Shown here: piece after piece, positions 47,141 through 56,250 of the stretch
Layout of the letters: each line of letters starts with the position of its first letter
Numbering within the stretch: position 1 is the first letter of the stretch
DNA from: Pseudomonas wenzhouensis
Lineage (GTDB): Bacteria > Pseudomonadota > Gammaproteobacteria > Pseudomonadales > Pseudomonadaceae
Direction: 5' to 3'
NCBI RefSeq assembly: GCF_021029445.1
Contig: NZ_CP072610.1
Coordinates: forward strand, 1,302,001-1,366,000
Length of the DNA stretch: 64,000 nt
Notes under the pieces: model-generated
The model's input: only the letters and a program-made list of their open reading frames with translations
Databases searched by the model: none
What the model was told of the DNA's origin: nothing
Program-made: the position numbers and the translations under genes

Positions 47141-47788
47141 ATGGCCGCCTACGAAATCCTGATTGCCGACGATCACCCACTGTTTCGCAGCGCGCTGCAG
47201 CAAGCACTGACCCTGGGGCTGGGGCCGCAGGTGCATCTGGTCGAGGCTGCCAGCATTGCCGAACTCGAGGGCCATCTGGCCGCCAAGAGTGACTGGGATC
47301 TGGTTCTGCTCGATCTCAATATGCCGGGTGCCTATGGTTTTTCCGGGCTGGTGCTGTTGCGCGGGCAGTACCCGCAGATCCCCGTGGTGATGATCTCCGC
47401 CCAGGAAGAGGCCTCGGTGGTCAACCGCTCCCGCGAGTTCGGCGCCAGCGGTTTCATTCCCAAATCCAGCCCGTTGGAAACCCTGCAGCAGGCCGTGCGC
47501 CATGTGCTCGATGGTGATACCTGGTGGCCCGCACTGGCTGAAGAAGGTGCGCCGGTTTCCGATGAGGCCAAGGCCGCGAGTGCCGGCCTGGCGAGCCTCA
47601 CGCCACAGCAGTTCCGGGTGCTGACCATGGTCTGCGAAGGGTTGCTGAACAAGCAGATCGCCTACGAGCTGAGCGTATCCGAAGCCACCGTCAAGGCGCA
47701 TGTGACGGCGATCTTCCGCAAGCTGGGCGTGCGCACCCGCACTCAGGCGGCGTTGCTGTTGCAGCAGATGGAATCGATCCCCGCATAG
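47141..47788 (+). CDS. erdR: LuxR-type response regulator, ErdR-like
   Basis: A 215-residue response regulator: receiver domain with acidic pocket Asp10-Asp11, phosphorylation site Asp58 (LLDLNMPG), the conserved Lys (IPKSS), and a C-terminal LuxR/NarL helix-turn-helix (LTPQQFRVLTMVCEGLLNKQIAYEL). It corresponds in position and sequence to ErdR (PA3604), which controls ethanol oxidation and acetate use in P. aeruginosa. No histidine kinase is adjacent. Gene name is given from resemblance and context. Confidence 0.8.
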   Translation: MAAYEILIADDHPLFRSALQQALTLGLGPQVHLVEAASIAELEGHLAAKSDWDLVLLDLNMPGAYGFSGLVLLRGQYPQIPVVMISAQEEASVVNRSREFGASGFIPKSSPLETLQQAVRHVLDGDTWWPALAEEGAPVSDEAKAASAGLASLTPQQFRVLTMVCEGLLNKQIAYELSVSEATVKAHVTAIFRKLGVRTRTQAALLLQQMESIPA

Positions 47789-47920
47789 CCAGGCGCGACC
47801 TGCTGCGCCAGGGTCTACGCAAGCGCAGCCGCATGATCGGGCTCAGCTTGTCCTCTCCTGTATAGGCTCTCCGACGGCGGATGCAGTAAGCTGCGCGCCT
47901 CTTTCGCAGGGGTAGGGCGC

Positions 47921-48286
47921 ATGTCCGAATTCAAGGGCCAGACGGGCCTGAAACGCATCCTCAATGCAGCGGGCTATTCGCTCGATGGCTTGCGCGCCGC
48001 ATTCCTTGGCGAGGCGGCGTTTCGTCAGCTGGTGCTGCTCAATCTGCTGCTGATCCCCTCGGCTTTTGTGTTCGAGGTCAGTCGCGCCGAGCGGGCCTTG
48101 ATGGTCGCGGTTTGTCTGCTGGCGCTGATCGTCGAACTGCTCAACTCGGCCATCGAGGCCGCCGTCGACCGCATTTCCCTCGAGCGCCATCCGCTGTCGA
48201 AAAATGCCAAGGACATGGGCAGCGCTGCGCAATTGCTGGCACTGGGCATGATCGCCTCGGTCTGGGCGATCATTCTGCTGGGGTGA
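47921..48286 (+). CDS. dgkA: Diacylglycerol kinase
   Basis: A 121-residue integral membrane enzyme with three helices. The conserved ELLNSAIEAAVDRISLERH and SKNAKDMGSAAQ segments contain the catalytic residues. It recycles diacylglycerol to phosphatidic acid in the inner membrane. It lies about 130 bases after the ErdR-like gene, as in P. aeruginosa (PA3603). Confidence 0.95.
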   Translation: MSEFKGQTGLKRILNAAGYSLDGLRAAFLGEAAFRQLVLLNLLLIPSAFVFEVSRAERALMVAVCLLALIVELLNSAIEAAVDRISLERHPLSKNAKDMGSAAQLLALGMIASVWAIILLG

Positions 48287-48289
48287 GGC

Positions 48290-49216
48290 TCAGACGATTG
48301 GCGGCAGGACGATCTGGTCGCTACGGCTGACGCCTGCGGTCAGCGCGCGACATTGCTCGAGAAACTCGCGCATCGCTGCCGTGCGGTACTTCTGCTTGTG
48401 CCAGATGAAGTAGAACTGCCGGCGCAGATCCAGTTGCGGGGTTTCCACCGGCATCAGGCTGCCCCGGCGGAAGGCGTCGCGCAGCGCCAGACGCGAGATG
48501 CAGCCGATGCCCAGGCCGGATTCCACCGCACGCTTGATCGCCTCGGTGTGTTCCAGCTCCAGACGGATGTTGAGGTTGCGCGGGTGATGGCGCATGGCCT
48601 GGTCGAAGGTCAGCCGCGTGCCCGAGCCCTGTTCACGCAGAATCCAGGCTTCGTGCGTCAACTCCTCCAGACTGGCACTGCCGCGCTTGGCCAGCGGATG
48701 CTGTGGCGCACAGAACACCACCAGTTCGTCCTCGACCCAGGGCTGCACCTCGATATCCGGGTGCTGGCAGTCGCCTTCGATCAAGCCCAGGTCCAGCTCA
48801 TAATGGGCGATCTGTTGCACCACATGGGCGGTGTTGTGCACCTGCAGCTTCACCCGGCATTCGGGATGGCGCTGCATGAAGCTCCCGATCAGCAGGGTGG
48901 CCAGGTAGTTGCCCACGGTCAGGGTGGCGCCAACGTTCAGTGAGCCATAGCCGCTCTTGCCGCCGAGCAGGCGCTCGATCTCGCGGGCCTGATCGATCAG
49001 CGCCACGGCCTCGGGCAGCAACTGCCGGCCCAGGGCGTTGAGCGCCAGGCGTTTGCCCGCGCGATCGAACAGCTGGCAATCGGATTGCCGTTCCAGTTCG
49101 GTCAGCGAGGTGCTGGTCGCCGACTGCGACAATGCGAGCGATTGCGCGGCGCGGGAAACGCTCTCATGCTGCGCCACGGCGACGAATACCTGAAGTTGTC
49201 TGAGGGTAAATCGCAT
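48290..49216 (-). CDS. finR: LysR-type regulator FinR
   Basis: A 308-residue LysR-type regulator with an N-terminal winged helix-turn-helix (RAAQSLALSQSATSTSLTEL) and a substrate-binding effector domain. It is divergent from fpr, the arrangement of finR/fprA in P. putida, where FinR activates the ferredoxin-NADP reductase gene under oxidative stress. An inverted repeat in the short gap may be its site. It converges on dgkA with three bases between stop codons. Confidence 0.85.
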   Translation of the reverse strand: MRFTLRQLQVFVAVAQHESVSRAAQSLALSQSATSTSLTELERQSDCQLFDRAGKRLALNALGRQLLPEAVALIDQAREIERLLGGKSGYGSLNVGATLTVGNYLATLLIGSFMQRHPECRVKLQVHNTAHVVQQIAHYELDLGLIEGDCQHPDIEVQPWVEDELVVFCAPQHPLAKRGSASLEELTHEAWILREQGSGTRLTFDQAMRHHPRNLNIRLELEHTEAIKRAVESGLGIGCISRLALRDAFRRGSLMPVETPQLDLRRQFYFIWHKQKYRTAAMREFLEQCRALTAGVSRSDQIVLPPIV

Positions 49217-49219
49217 ATC

Positions 49220-49241
49220 GATATAACCGATAACCTATATC
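49220..49241. promoter_or_regulatory. Dyad in the finR-fpr gap
   Basis: GATAT-N12-ATATC lies just upstream of finR and within reach of the fpr promoter. LysR-type sites are often AT-rich dyads, so it may be the FinR operator. Confidence 0.35.
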
Positions 49242-49329
49242 TTGATAATCCACTTAACAGATATTGTTGCCGCGAATAAAATCCTGCGCAATCGCGCCTT
49301 TGGCGCTGTCGTTTTTCGAGGAAATCATC

Positions 49330-50109
49330 ATGAGCAATATGAACGTCGAGCGTGTGCTCAGCGTCCACCACTGGAACGATACGCTGTTCAGCTTCAAGTG
49401 CACCCGTGATCCGGGCCTGCGCTTCGAGAATGGCCAGTTCGTGATGATCGGCCTGCAGCAGGAAAACGGTCGCCCGCTGATGCGCGCCTATTCCATCGCC
49501 AGCCCGAACTGGGAAGAGCATCTGGAGTTCTTCAGCATCAAGGTGCCGGACGGTCCGCTGACCTCGCAGCTGCAGCACCTCAAGGAAGGCGACGAGATCA
49601 TCATCAGCAAGAAGCCCACCGGCACCCTGGTGCTCGATGACCTCAATCCGGGCAAGCACCTCTATCTGCTGTCCACTGGTACCGGCCTGGCACCGTTCAT
49701 GAGCGTGATTCAGGACCCGGAAACCTACGAGCGTTTCGAGAAGGTGATTCTGGTTCACGGCGTGCGTTATGTGAACGAAGTGGCCTATCGCGAGTTCATC
49801 ACCGAGCACCTGCCGCGCAACGAGTTCTTTGGCGATGCGCTGAAAGAGAAGCTGATCTACTACCCCACCGTGACCCGCGAGCCGTTCGAGAACCAGGGCC
49901 GCCTGACGGACCTGATGCGCAGCGGCAAGCTGTTCGCCGACATCGGCCTGCCGCCGATCAATCCGCAGGACGACCGCGCCATGATCTGCGGCAGCCCAAG
50001 CATGCTCGATGAGACCAGCGCAGTGCTCGACAGCTTCGGTCTGAAGATCTCCCCGCGCATGCGTGAGCCGGGGGATTACCTGATCGAGCGCGCCTTCGTG
50101 GAAAAATAA
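49330..50109 (+). CDS. fpr: Ferredoxin-NADP(+) reductase
   Basis: A 259-residue FAD enzyme with GQFVMIGL, RAYSIASPN (FAD binding), the NADP-binding STGTGLAPFMS and the C-terminal EPGDYLIERAFVEK. It moves electrons between NADPH and ferredoxin or flavodoxin, supporting redox balance and Fe-S repair. The start at 49330 follows AGGAA and matches P. aeruginosa Fpr. It ends with a 16-base perfect hairpin. Confidence 0.95.
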   Translation: MSNMNVERVLSVHHWNDTLFSFKCTRDPGLRFENGQFVMIGLQQENGRPLMRAYSIASPNWEEHLEFFSIKVPDGPLTSQLQHLKEGDEIIISKKPTGTLVLDDLNPGKHLYLLSTGTGLAPFMSVIQDPETYERFEKVILVHGVRYVNEVAYREFITEHLPRNEFFGDALKEKLIYYPTVTREPFENQGRLTDLMRSGKLFADIGLPPINPQDDRAMICGSPSMLDETSAVLDSFGLKISPRMREPGDYLIERAFVEK

Positions 50110-50121
50110 GCGTCACCGTTC

Positions 50122-50156
50122 AACGACAAAGCCGCCCGATGGGCGGCTTTGTCGTT
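50122..50156 (+). terminator. Terminator after fpr
   Basis: A 16-base perfect stem (AACGACAAAGCCGCCC) around a GAT loop. Confidence 0.8.
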
Positions 50157-50168
50157 CATGGCGCTCTC

Positions 50169-50235
50169 GTAGCCCGGATGCAATCCGGGGAGGATGTGTT
50201 GCAATCCCCCGGATTGCATCCGAACTACGGGCTAC
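50169..50235. repeat. Long REP-like inverted repeat
   Basis: GTAGCCCGGATGCAATCCGGGG (left) and CCCCGGATTGCATCCG plus GGGCTAC (right), with seven extra bases in the right arm. It looks like two REP-type units facing each other, between fpr and the converging ppiA. Confidence 0.7.
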
Positions 50236-50244
50236 ATCTTTACC

Positions 50245-50799
50245 TTACAGACGCTTGGCCTCGATGATCAGCACCGGCTCGCGCGGTACGTTCTGGTGCA
50301 TGCCACGGTTGCCGGTCGGCACCTGGGCAATCTTGTCCACCACATCCATACCACGGGTGACCTTGCCGAACACGGCGTAACCGAAGTCACGCGAGCCATG
50401 GTCGAGGAAGGCGTTGTCCTTGTGGTTGATGAAGAACTGGCTGGTGGCCGAATCACGGGCCTGGGTACGGGCCATGGCCAGGGTGCCACGGACGTTGTGC
50501 AGGCCGTTGTCGGCCTCGTTCTTGATCGGCGCCTCGGTATCCTTCTGGCGCATGTCGGCATCGAAGCCACCACCCTGAACCATGAAGCCCGGAATCACCC
50601 GATGGAACTGGGTGCCGTTGTAAAAGCCGTTGTCGACGTATTTGAGGAAGTTTTGCGTGCTGATCGGTGCCTTGTCGGCGGCCAGCTCCACTTCCACTTC
50701 GCCCAGGCTTGTGGTCAGCAGTACCTTGGGGTTGTCGGCGGCCAGTAGGCTGGAGGACAGCAGCAGGGCGCCGGTGGCGAGAACGAGTTGCTTGAGCAT
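50245..50799 (-). CDS. ppiA: Exported cyclophilin-type peptidyl-prolyl isomerase
   Basis: A 184-residue protein with a signal peptide (about 1-20) and a cyclophilin core: [26 protein letters not shown] and [14 protein letters not shown]. It should catalyse proline isomerisation during periplasmic protein folding. It follows the hydrolase gene after five bases on the same strand, so the two likely form an operon, as in P. aeruginosa (PA3226-PA3227). Confidence 0.92.
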   Translation of the reverse strand: MLKQLVLATGALLLSSSLLAADNPKVLLTTSLGEVEVELAADKAPISTQNFLKYVDNGFYNGTQFHRVIPGFMVQGGGFDADMRQKDTEAPIKNEADNGLHNVRGTLAMARTQARDSATSQFFINHKDNAFLDHGSRDFGYAVFGKVTRGMDVVDKIAQVPTGNRGMHQNVPREPVLIIEAKRL

Positions 50800-50804
50800 G
50801 ATGG

Positions 50805-51602
50805 TCAGTTTTCCTTGTTGGCAATCTCGCCGAGAAAGGCGAGCAGGGCGTTATTAAAGCGTTCCGGTTGATCCAGCGGTGTGGCATGGCGCGAGTTTTC
50901 GATCACCAGCAGGTGCGCGTTGGGCATTTCTGCCACGTATTCACGTTTGCGTTCAACCGGTGTGTAGTCGTGGTCGGCGCTGATCACCAGGGTAGGACAG
51001 GTGATGCGCCCAAGTCGTTCGCGCACGCCCCAGCCGATGATCGCGTCAAGGCTGGCCAGATAAGCGTGCTTGTCGTTCTGTGGCCAGCGTTCTGCGATCT
51101 TGCGCCGCAGCTCGGCCTGTTCCGGTTTGGGGAACAGCAGCTTGCCCAGCGCCTTGCCGATGGTGTCCAGGCTGAGCAGGCGCGACAGCGTCCAGCGCTT
51201 GCCGATTTCCAGCCATTCGCGCGCGTTTCTGGCTTTCACTTCGGGGCTGCTGTTGACGATGGTCAGGCTGCGCAACAGTTCGGGGCGGTCGACGCCAAGC
51301 TGGAAGCCAATCATGCCGCCCATGGAGATGCCCACCAGATGCACCGGTGGTAGTTGCAGGTGTTCGATCAGTGCGACCACGTCATCGGCGAAGTCGGCGA
51401 TGCGGTAAGATCCGCGCGGTTTGTCCGAACGGCCGTGGCCACGAACGTCCAGCGCCAGCACCCGGTAATGCCGGGCCAGCAGCGGAATCTGGTATTCCCA
51501 GTCGCGCGTGCTCGAGCCCAGGCCATGCACCAGTAGCAGGGGGGCGCCGTGGCCGTAATCCTCGTAGTGCAGCTGACAGCCATCGTTGTCGAAGTAGGGC
51601 AT
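50805..51602 (-). CDS. Alpha/beta fold hydrolase
   Basis: A 265-residue hydrolase with [20 protein letters not shown], the nucleophile GISMGG (Ser93), a late SADHDYTP with the acid and a C-terminal NSRHATPLD histidine. The substrate is unknown. The Met at 51602 starts the first strand; the frame is open 15 codons further. It is the partner of ppiA and follows a LysR gene. Confidence 0.88.
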   Translation of the reverse strand: MPYFDNDGCQLHYEDYGHGAPLLLVHGLGSSTRDWEYQIPLLARHYRVLALDVRGHGRSDKPRGSYRIADFADDVVALIEHLQLPPVHLVGISMGGMIGFQLGVDRPELLRSLTIVNSSPEVKARNAREWLEIGKRWTLSRLLSLDTIGKALGKLLFPKPEQAELRRKIAERWPQNDKHAYLASLDAIIGWGVRERLGRITCPTLVISADHDYTPVERKREYVAEMPNAHLLVIENSRHATPLDQPERFNNALLAFLGEIANKEN

Positions 51603-51612
51603 GCGCGGGGTC

Positions 51613-52539
51613 TCAATGGTTTGGCGAGGGTGCCGCAAAGGCTGCATCCAGAGGCGTCGCGTCGAAATTCTTGATCAGCTCGATGAGAATCTGCGTGGCC
51701 GGGCCGAGGACACGGTCCTTGTTGCTGTAGAGGAAGAAGCGTGGCTTGCGGATGCCACCCTGTGCCAGCGGCAGAGGTTTGAGCAGACCTTCCTGCAGTT
51801 CGCGGACGATCAGGTGGCGCGGCAGCCAGGCAAAGCCCAGGCCGCTGCTGACGAAGGTGCGTGCGGTTGGCAGGCTGCCAACCGTCCAGCGCTGCTCGGC
51901 GCCCAGCCAGCCGGCATCACGCGGCTGCAGGCGGCCACTGTCACGGGTGACCACCTGCATCTGGCCTTCCAGGTCCTGAAAGCTCAATTCGCGTTGCAAG
52001 CGGTGCAGTGGGTGTTCCGGGTTGGCGACGGCAACGAACTCCACTTCGCCCAGCTCGATACCCAAATGGCCGGTGATGTTCAGCGCACTGATGGCCAGAT
52101 CGGCAGTGCCTTCGAGCAGCACCTCCTCGACCCCGGACAACACTTCTTCACGCAGGCGTACGCGGCAACCCCGGCTTTGCGGCATGAAGGCGGTGAGGGC
52201 GCGGACGATGGTTGCGGTGGGATAGGCTGCATCCACCACCAGGCGTACCTCGGCTTCCCAGCCCTGCTCCATGTGGTGCGCAAGGTCCTCCAGCTGGCTG
52301 GCCTGCTTGACCAGTTGCCGCGAACGGCGCAGCAGCACGTCGCCGGCCTCGGTGAGCACGGCCTTGCGACCGTCGATACGCAACAGCGGTACGCCGAGCT
52401 GTTCCTGCATGCGCGCGACGGTATAGCTGACCGAGGACTGCGAACGGTGCAACACGTCGGCGGCCTGGGCGAAACCGCCCTGATCCACGACAGCTTGCAG
52501 CGTGCGCCATTGATCCAGGGTTACGCGAGGAGCTTTCAT
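51613..52539 (-). CDS. LysR-type transcriptional regulator
   Basis: A 308-residue regulator with an N-terminal winged helix-turn-helix (GGFAQAADVLHRSQSSVSYT) and an effector-binding domain. It is the counterpart of PA3225. The neighbourhood (hydrolase and ppiA downstream, small periplasmic gene and azoreductase divergent) suggests control of the divergent genes. The start at 52539 begins MKAPRVTLDQW, the usual start; a longer frame to 52584 is possible. Confidence 0.88.
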   Translation of the reverse strand: MKAPRVTLDQWRTLQAVVDQGGFAQAADVLHRSQSSVSYTVARMQEQLGVPLLRIDGRKAVLTEAGDVLLRRSRQLVKQASQLEDLAHHMEQGWEAEVRLVVDAAYPTATIVRALTAFMPQSRGCRVRLREEVLSGVEEVLLEGTADLAISALNITGHLGIELGEVEFVAVANPEHPLHRLQRELSFQDLEGQMQVVTRDSGRLQPRDAGWLGAEQRWTVGSLPTARTFVSSGLGFAWLPRHLIVRELQEGLLKPLPLAQGGIRKPRFFLYSNKDRVLGPATQILIELIKNFDATPLDAAFAAPSPNH

Positions 52540-52616
52540 TGCATCATCCTGCCTGAGTCGGCTGTTATCGCCGACGATCTCCACCTACACTGGCGATCCC
52601 ACGTTGGAGAGCACCG

Positions 52617-52931
52617 ATGAAAAAAATAATCTGCTTGCTGTTCGCCTGTCTGCCGCTGGCTGCCCATGCCTACCCCATCGAGGTAGAAAAACAGTTCAAT
52701 GGTGCCGAGGTCTCGGCCAGCACACAGGTAATCGACCACAACATGTCGGCGCTGATGCTCTACAACTACGGACAGAGTGAGGCCGAATGCACGGCGGTGT
52801 TTCGCAATGGCCCCGAAGCACCACGTACCCGGCGTACCGTGTTGGCGCCTGGCGCCAGCAACAACATGACGGTCAAGTTCACCCGGAGCGTGATTCGCCT
52901 GCGGGTCAACCTGACCTGCAACCTGAGGTGA
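52617..52931 (+). CDS. Small periplasmic protein of unknown function
   Basis: A 104-residue protein with a signal peptide (1-19, ending AHA) and an Ig-like strand pattern in the mature part, with two cysteines (positions 60 and 102) that may pair. The same gene stands between the LysR and azoreductase genes in P. aeruginosa (PA3224). Related entries are sometimes wrongly labelled phosphoglycerate kinase; nothing here supports that. Function unknown. Confidence 0.72.
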   Translation: MKKIICLLFACLPLAAHAYPIEVEKQFNGAEVSASTQVIDHNMSALMLYNYGQSEAECTAVFRNGPEAPRTRRTVLAPGASNNMTVKFTRSVIRLRVNLTCNLR

Positions 52932-53030
52932 TGAAAGCCTAGACGCGGCAGGCCTATAAATCAATTTAATCGATATATGTAAGCGGATATTTGCGCTTTT
53001 TAATCGAAATGTGAGTCTCTACTCTGTGCT

Positions 53031-53056
53031 CCATCGACTCTCAACTCTCTCGATGG
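53031..53056 (+). promoter_or_regulatory. Hairpin next to the azoR ribosome site
   Basis: CCATCGA and TCGATGG enclose 12 bases, ending in the GGAG ribosome binding site region about ten bases before the azoR start. It could affect translation. Confidence 0.35.
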
Positions 53057-53066
53057 AGCCTCAGAC

Positions 53067-53666
53067 ATGTCCCGTGTTCTCGTTATCGAAAGCAGCGCCC
53101 GTCAGCAAGGTTCGGTTTCCCGCGAGCTGACCCGGCAGTTCATCGGTAATTGGCAAGCCGCACACCCGGCAGACCAGATCCATATTCGCGATCTGGCAGT
53201 CGAGCCGGTCCCGCACCTCGATGCCACCCTGCTGGGTGGCTGGATGACCCCGAGCGAGCAGCAGAGCGAGGCGGAAAAGGCCGCGCTGGCGCGCTCCAAC
53301 CAACTGACTGATGAACTGCTGGCCGCCGACGTGCTGGTGCTGGCTGCGCCGATGTACAACTTCGCCATCCCCAGCACGCTGAAGGCCTGGCTGGATCATG
53401 TGCTGCGCGCCGGCGTCACCTTCAAGTACACCGAAACCGGCCCGCAGGGCCTGCTGACCGGCAAGCGTGCCTTCGTGCTGACCGCGCGTGGCGGCATCTA
53501 CGCCGGCAGCGGTCTGGATCATCAGGAACCCTACCTGCGTCAGGCGCTGGCTTTCATTGGTATCCATGACGTGCAGTTCATCCATGCCGAAGGCCTGAAC
53601 CTGGGCGCCGAGTTCAGTGAAAAAGGCCTGGCCCAGGCCAAGGCCAAGCTGGCTGAAGTGGCCTGA
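53067..53666 (+). CDS. azoR: FMN-dependent NADH-azoreductase
   Basis: A 199-residue flavodoxin-fold enzyme: SSARQQGSVSRELT for the phosphate loop, PMYNFAIPSTLKAWLD around the flavin, and TARGGIY. It reduces azo dyes and quinones with NAD(P)H. It is the counterpart of AzoR3 (PA3223), in the same context with a LysR gene and the small periplasmic gene. A hairpin lies at the ribosome binding site. Confidence 0.92.
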   Translation: MSRVLVIESSARQQGSVSRELTRQFIGNWQAAHPADQIHIRDLAVEPVPHLDATLLGGWMTPSEQQSEAEKAALARSNQLTDELLAADVLVLAAPMYNFAIPSTLKAWLDHVLRAGVTFKYTETGPQGLLTGKRAFVLTARGGIYAGSGLDHQEPYLRQALAFIGIHDVQFIHAEGLNLGAEFSEKGLAQAKAKLAEVA

Positions 53667-53709
53667 AGCTCCCCCGACGCTCCTGAGCGCCCGCTAGCGG
53701 GCGTGCTAT

Positions 53710-53744
53710 ACCGGTCGTTCCGTGAGGGAGCGGCCGGTTTTTTT
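53710..53744 (+). terminator. Terminator after azoR
   Basis: ACCGGTCGTTCC pairs (two G-T) with GGGAGCGGCCGGT, followed by a run of T. Confidence 0.85.
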
Positions 53745-53831
53745 ATGGGGCTGGACAGCGCCTACCCTGGCGTATGGATTGTCCGGCGCAGGGGAACGCG
53801 CTAAGGTCGCCGCCTTCCTTCGGAGGTGGCT

Positions 53832-54704
53832 GTGCGATATCTGCTGATAGTGACCCTGCTGTGGGCTTTCTCCTTCAGTCTGATCGGCGAGTACCTGGCC
53901 GGTCATGTCGACAGCTATTTTGCGGTGCTGACGCGGATCGTCATCGCCGGCCTGTTGTTCATTCCGCTGACCCGCTGGCGTGGCCATGCCCCGGCATTCG
54001 TGCGCGGCATGCTGCTGATCGGCGCCCTGCAGTTCGGCATCACTTACGTGTGCCTGTACCTGAGCTTCTCGGTGCTGACCGTGCCGGAGGTGCTGTTGTT
54101 CACCATTCTCACGCCGCTGCACGTGACGCTGATCGAGGATGCGCTGAACCGCAGGTTCAATCCCTGGGCGCTGGTGGCTGCAGCGGTGGCGGTGCTGGGC
54201 GCCGGGATCATCCGCTATGACGGTATCAGCAGCGGCTTTTTATTCGGCTTCCTGCTGCTGCAGGTGGCCAACTTCACCTTCGCCGCCGGTCAGGTGCTGT
54301 ACAAGCACCTGTTGCTCAAGCATCCCTCGAGCGAGCCGCAGTACCGGCGTTTCGGCTTCTTCTATCTGGGGGCGCTGCTGATTGCCCTGCCTGCGTTCCT
54401 GTTGCTGGGCAATGGTGAACGCCTGCCTGGCACTCCGTTGCAGTGGGGGGTGCTGCTCTGGCTTGGCGTGGTGGCTTCGGGGCTGGGGCTGTACTGGTGG
54501 AACAAGGGCGCCAGCCTGGTCGATGGTGGCACCCTGGCGGTGATGAACAATGCATTGGTGCCGGCTGGCCTGCTGGTCAACCTGCTGATCTGGAATCACG
54601 ATGCCGACTGGCTGCGTCTGGCACTTGGCGGTGCGGTGATCGCAGCTTCGCTGCCGCTGGTTCGTCTGGGGCGTGAGCGCCGCATGCCGGCCGAGGTGCA
54701 CTGA
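53832..54704 (+). CDS. EamA/DMT family transporter
   Basis: A 290-residue protein with ten predicted helices of the EamA type, beginning RYLLIVTLLWAFSFSLIGEYL. The start is a GTG at 53832, with CGGAGG well spaced before it (an earlier in-frame GTG at 53826 overlaps that ribosome site). Its stop shares a base with the rarD-like gene (TGATG), so the two are translationally coupled. Substrate unknown. Confidence 0.82.
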   Translation: MRYLLIVTLLWAFSFSLIGEYLAGHVDSYFAVLTRIVIAGLLFIPLTRWRGHAPAFVRGMLLIGALQFGITYVCLYLSFSVLTVPEVLLFTILTPLHVTLIEDALNRRFNPWALVAAAVAVLGAGIIRYDGISSGFLFGFLLLQVANFTFAAGQVLYKHLLLKHPSSEPQYRRFGFFYLGALLIALPAFLLLGNGERLPGTPLQWGVLLWLGVVASGLGLYWWNKGASLVDGGTLAVMNNALVPAGLLVNLLIWNHDADWLRLALGGAVIAASLPLVRLGRERRMPAEVH

Positions 54705-55609
54705 TGCATCTCTCCGGACGTGGACTGGCGTTATCGATTGGCGCCTCGCTGCTGTTCGCCGTATTGCCGGGTTATGTGCAATGGCTGACCCCGCTCGATG
54801 GGGTGCAGGTATTCGCCCAGCGCGTGCTCTGGTCGGTCCCGCTGATTCTGCTGCTGGTGGTGGCGGCACGCCAGACCCACCTGCTGCGTGAGACATTCGT
54901 GCGCTTGCGGCATGAGCCGCTGCTTTTGGCGGCCTGTCCACTGGCGGCAGCGCTGATCGGCGTGCAGTGGTTTCTGTTTCTCTGGGCACCGCTGGTGGGG
55001 CGCATGCTGGAAGTGTCCATGGGCTACTTTCTGCTGCCGCTAGCCCTGGTGCTCAGTGGTCGGGTGTTCTACGGCGAGCGTTTGCGCCCACTGCAGCGGT
55101 TGGCGGTGGCCTGCGCCGTGCTGGGTGTACTGCATGAGCTGTGGCGGACTCAGGCATTTTCCTGGCTGACGCTGGCGACTGCCTTGGGCTACCCGCCTTA
55201 TATGATGCTGCGTCGCTGGATGCGCCTGGATGCGTTATCCGGTTTCGTTCTGGAAATGCTGATTCTGGCGCCCTTGGCGATCGGGCTGATCGTCATGTAC
55301 GGGCCTGCAGACGCGTTTGGCGAGCGGCCAGTGCTGTGGCTGTTGGTGCCGTTCATGGCGCTGATCGGTACCCTGGCTTTTGCTGCCTACATGGCCTCGA
55401 GCCGGCTGTTGCCGATGGGCCTGTTCGGCATTCTCAGTTATCTCGAGCCTGTCTTGCTGTTCATCGTGGCATTACTGCTGCTCGGAGAACACTTCGATAC
55501 CGGGCAATGGCTGACCTATCTGCCGATCTGGCTGGCGGTACTGCTGGTCGGCTGGGACAGCGCCCGGCTACTACGCAAGCAGCAGCGTGAGCGTATCAGG
55601 CCGCGTTGA
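54704..55609 (+). CDS. rarD: RarD-type EamA transporter
   Basis: A 301-residue membrane protein with ten helices and the RarD-specific GYVQWLTPLDGVQVFAQRVL near the start and SYLEPVLLFIVALLLLGE near the end. RarD proteins are predicted permeases (chloramphenicol-sensitive group). It overlaps the previous transporter by one base and its end overlaps the converging DHFR-like gene by 14 bases. Confidence 0.87.
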   Translation: MHLSGRGLALSIGASLLFAVLPGYVQWLTPLDGVQVFAQRVLWSVPLILLLVVAARQTHLLRETFVRLRHEPLLLAACPLAAALIGVQWFLFLWAPLVGRMLEVSMGYFLLPLALVLSGRVFYGERLRPLQRLAVACAVLGVLHELWRTQAFSWLTLATALGYPPYMMLRRWMRLDALSGFVLEMLILAPLAIGLIVMYGPADAFGERPVLWLLVPFMALIGTLAFAAYMASSRLLPMGLFGILSYLEPVLLFIVALLLLGEHFDTGQWLTYLPIWLAVLLVGWDSARLLRKQQRERIRPR

Positions 55610-56162
55610 TGCCAACGACCGGCAGACTGGCATGCTTCAGTACCTGGTAATGCAACTGCAGGGTGCCGCTGCTGAAGCGCCGCTCTTGGTTGAGGGTCAG
55701 GTGGCGTTCCATGCCTTTGGCCAGCAGTGGAATGCCGGCGCCCAACAGGTGTGGTACCAGGTTGATCATCACTTCGTCGATCAGCCCGGCGGTGTAGCAA
55801 TTGCCGGCTAGCAGGCTGCCACCGACCAGCCAGATACGCTGAAAACCGGCTTCGTGCAGAGCCGCTACAGCCTGGGCGGGAGTGCTATGGGTGAGTTGCA
55901 CTTCCTCTGCTGCGCGTGTCAGGGCAAGGCGTGTCAGCACCACGCAAGGCTTGCCCGAGTAGGGCCAGGGGCCACCCCGTGCCCGCAGTGCCTCGTAGGT
56001 GCCTCTGCCCATCAGCAGGGCATCGATAGCGCAATAGAAATACTCGAAAGCGTACGCTTCATCGGCCTGGCGTGATGCATCGAACCAGTCGAGCCGGCCA
56101 TCCGGGCGAGCGATGTAACCATCAAGGCTGCAAGTGACGTGGTAGATCAGTGATGGGTTCAT
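55596..56162 (-). CDS. Dihydrofolate-reductase-like (RibD C-terminal) protein
   Basis: A 188-residue protein of the RibD C-terminal/DHFR superfamily, with HVTCSLDGYIARPDG at the start, LLMGRGTYEAL (nucleotide binding) and WLVGGSLLAG later. It is probably an NADPH-dependent reductase, but not folate or riboflavin enzyme for certain. The Met at 56162 is chosen; the frame is open for 52 codons upstream without family support. Confidence 0.85.
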   Translation of the reverse strand: MNPSLIYHVTCSLDGYIARPDGRLDWFDASRQADEAYAFEYFYCAIDALLMGRGTYEALRARGGPWPYSGKPCVVLTRLALTRAAEEVQLTHSTPAQAVAALHEAGFQRIWLVGGSLLAGNCYTAGLIDEVMINLVPHLLGAGIPLLAKGMERHLTLNQERRFSSGTLQLHYQVLKHASLPVVGINAA

Positions 56163-56250
56163 GTCTGCACCTGTCGGCGGGCCATCTCCACGTTGGAGTG
56201 GCGCCGACGCTACGAGTTCGTCATGCGCCTTACCGCCTGTTGGCAGGCGC

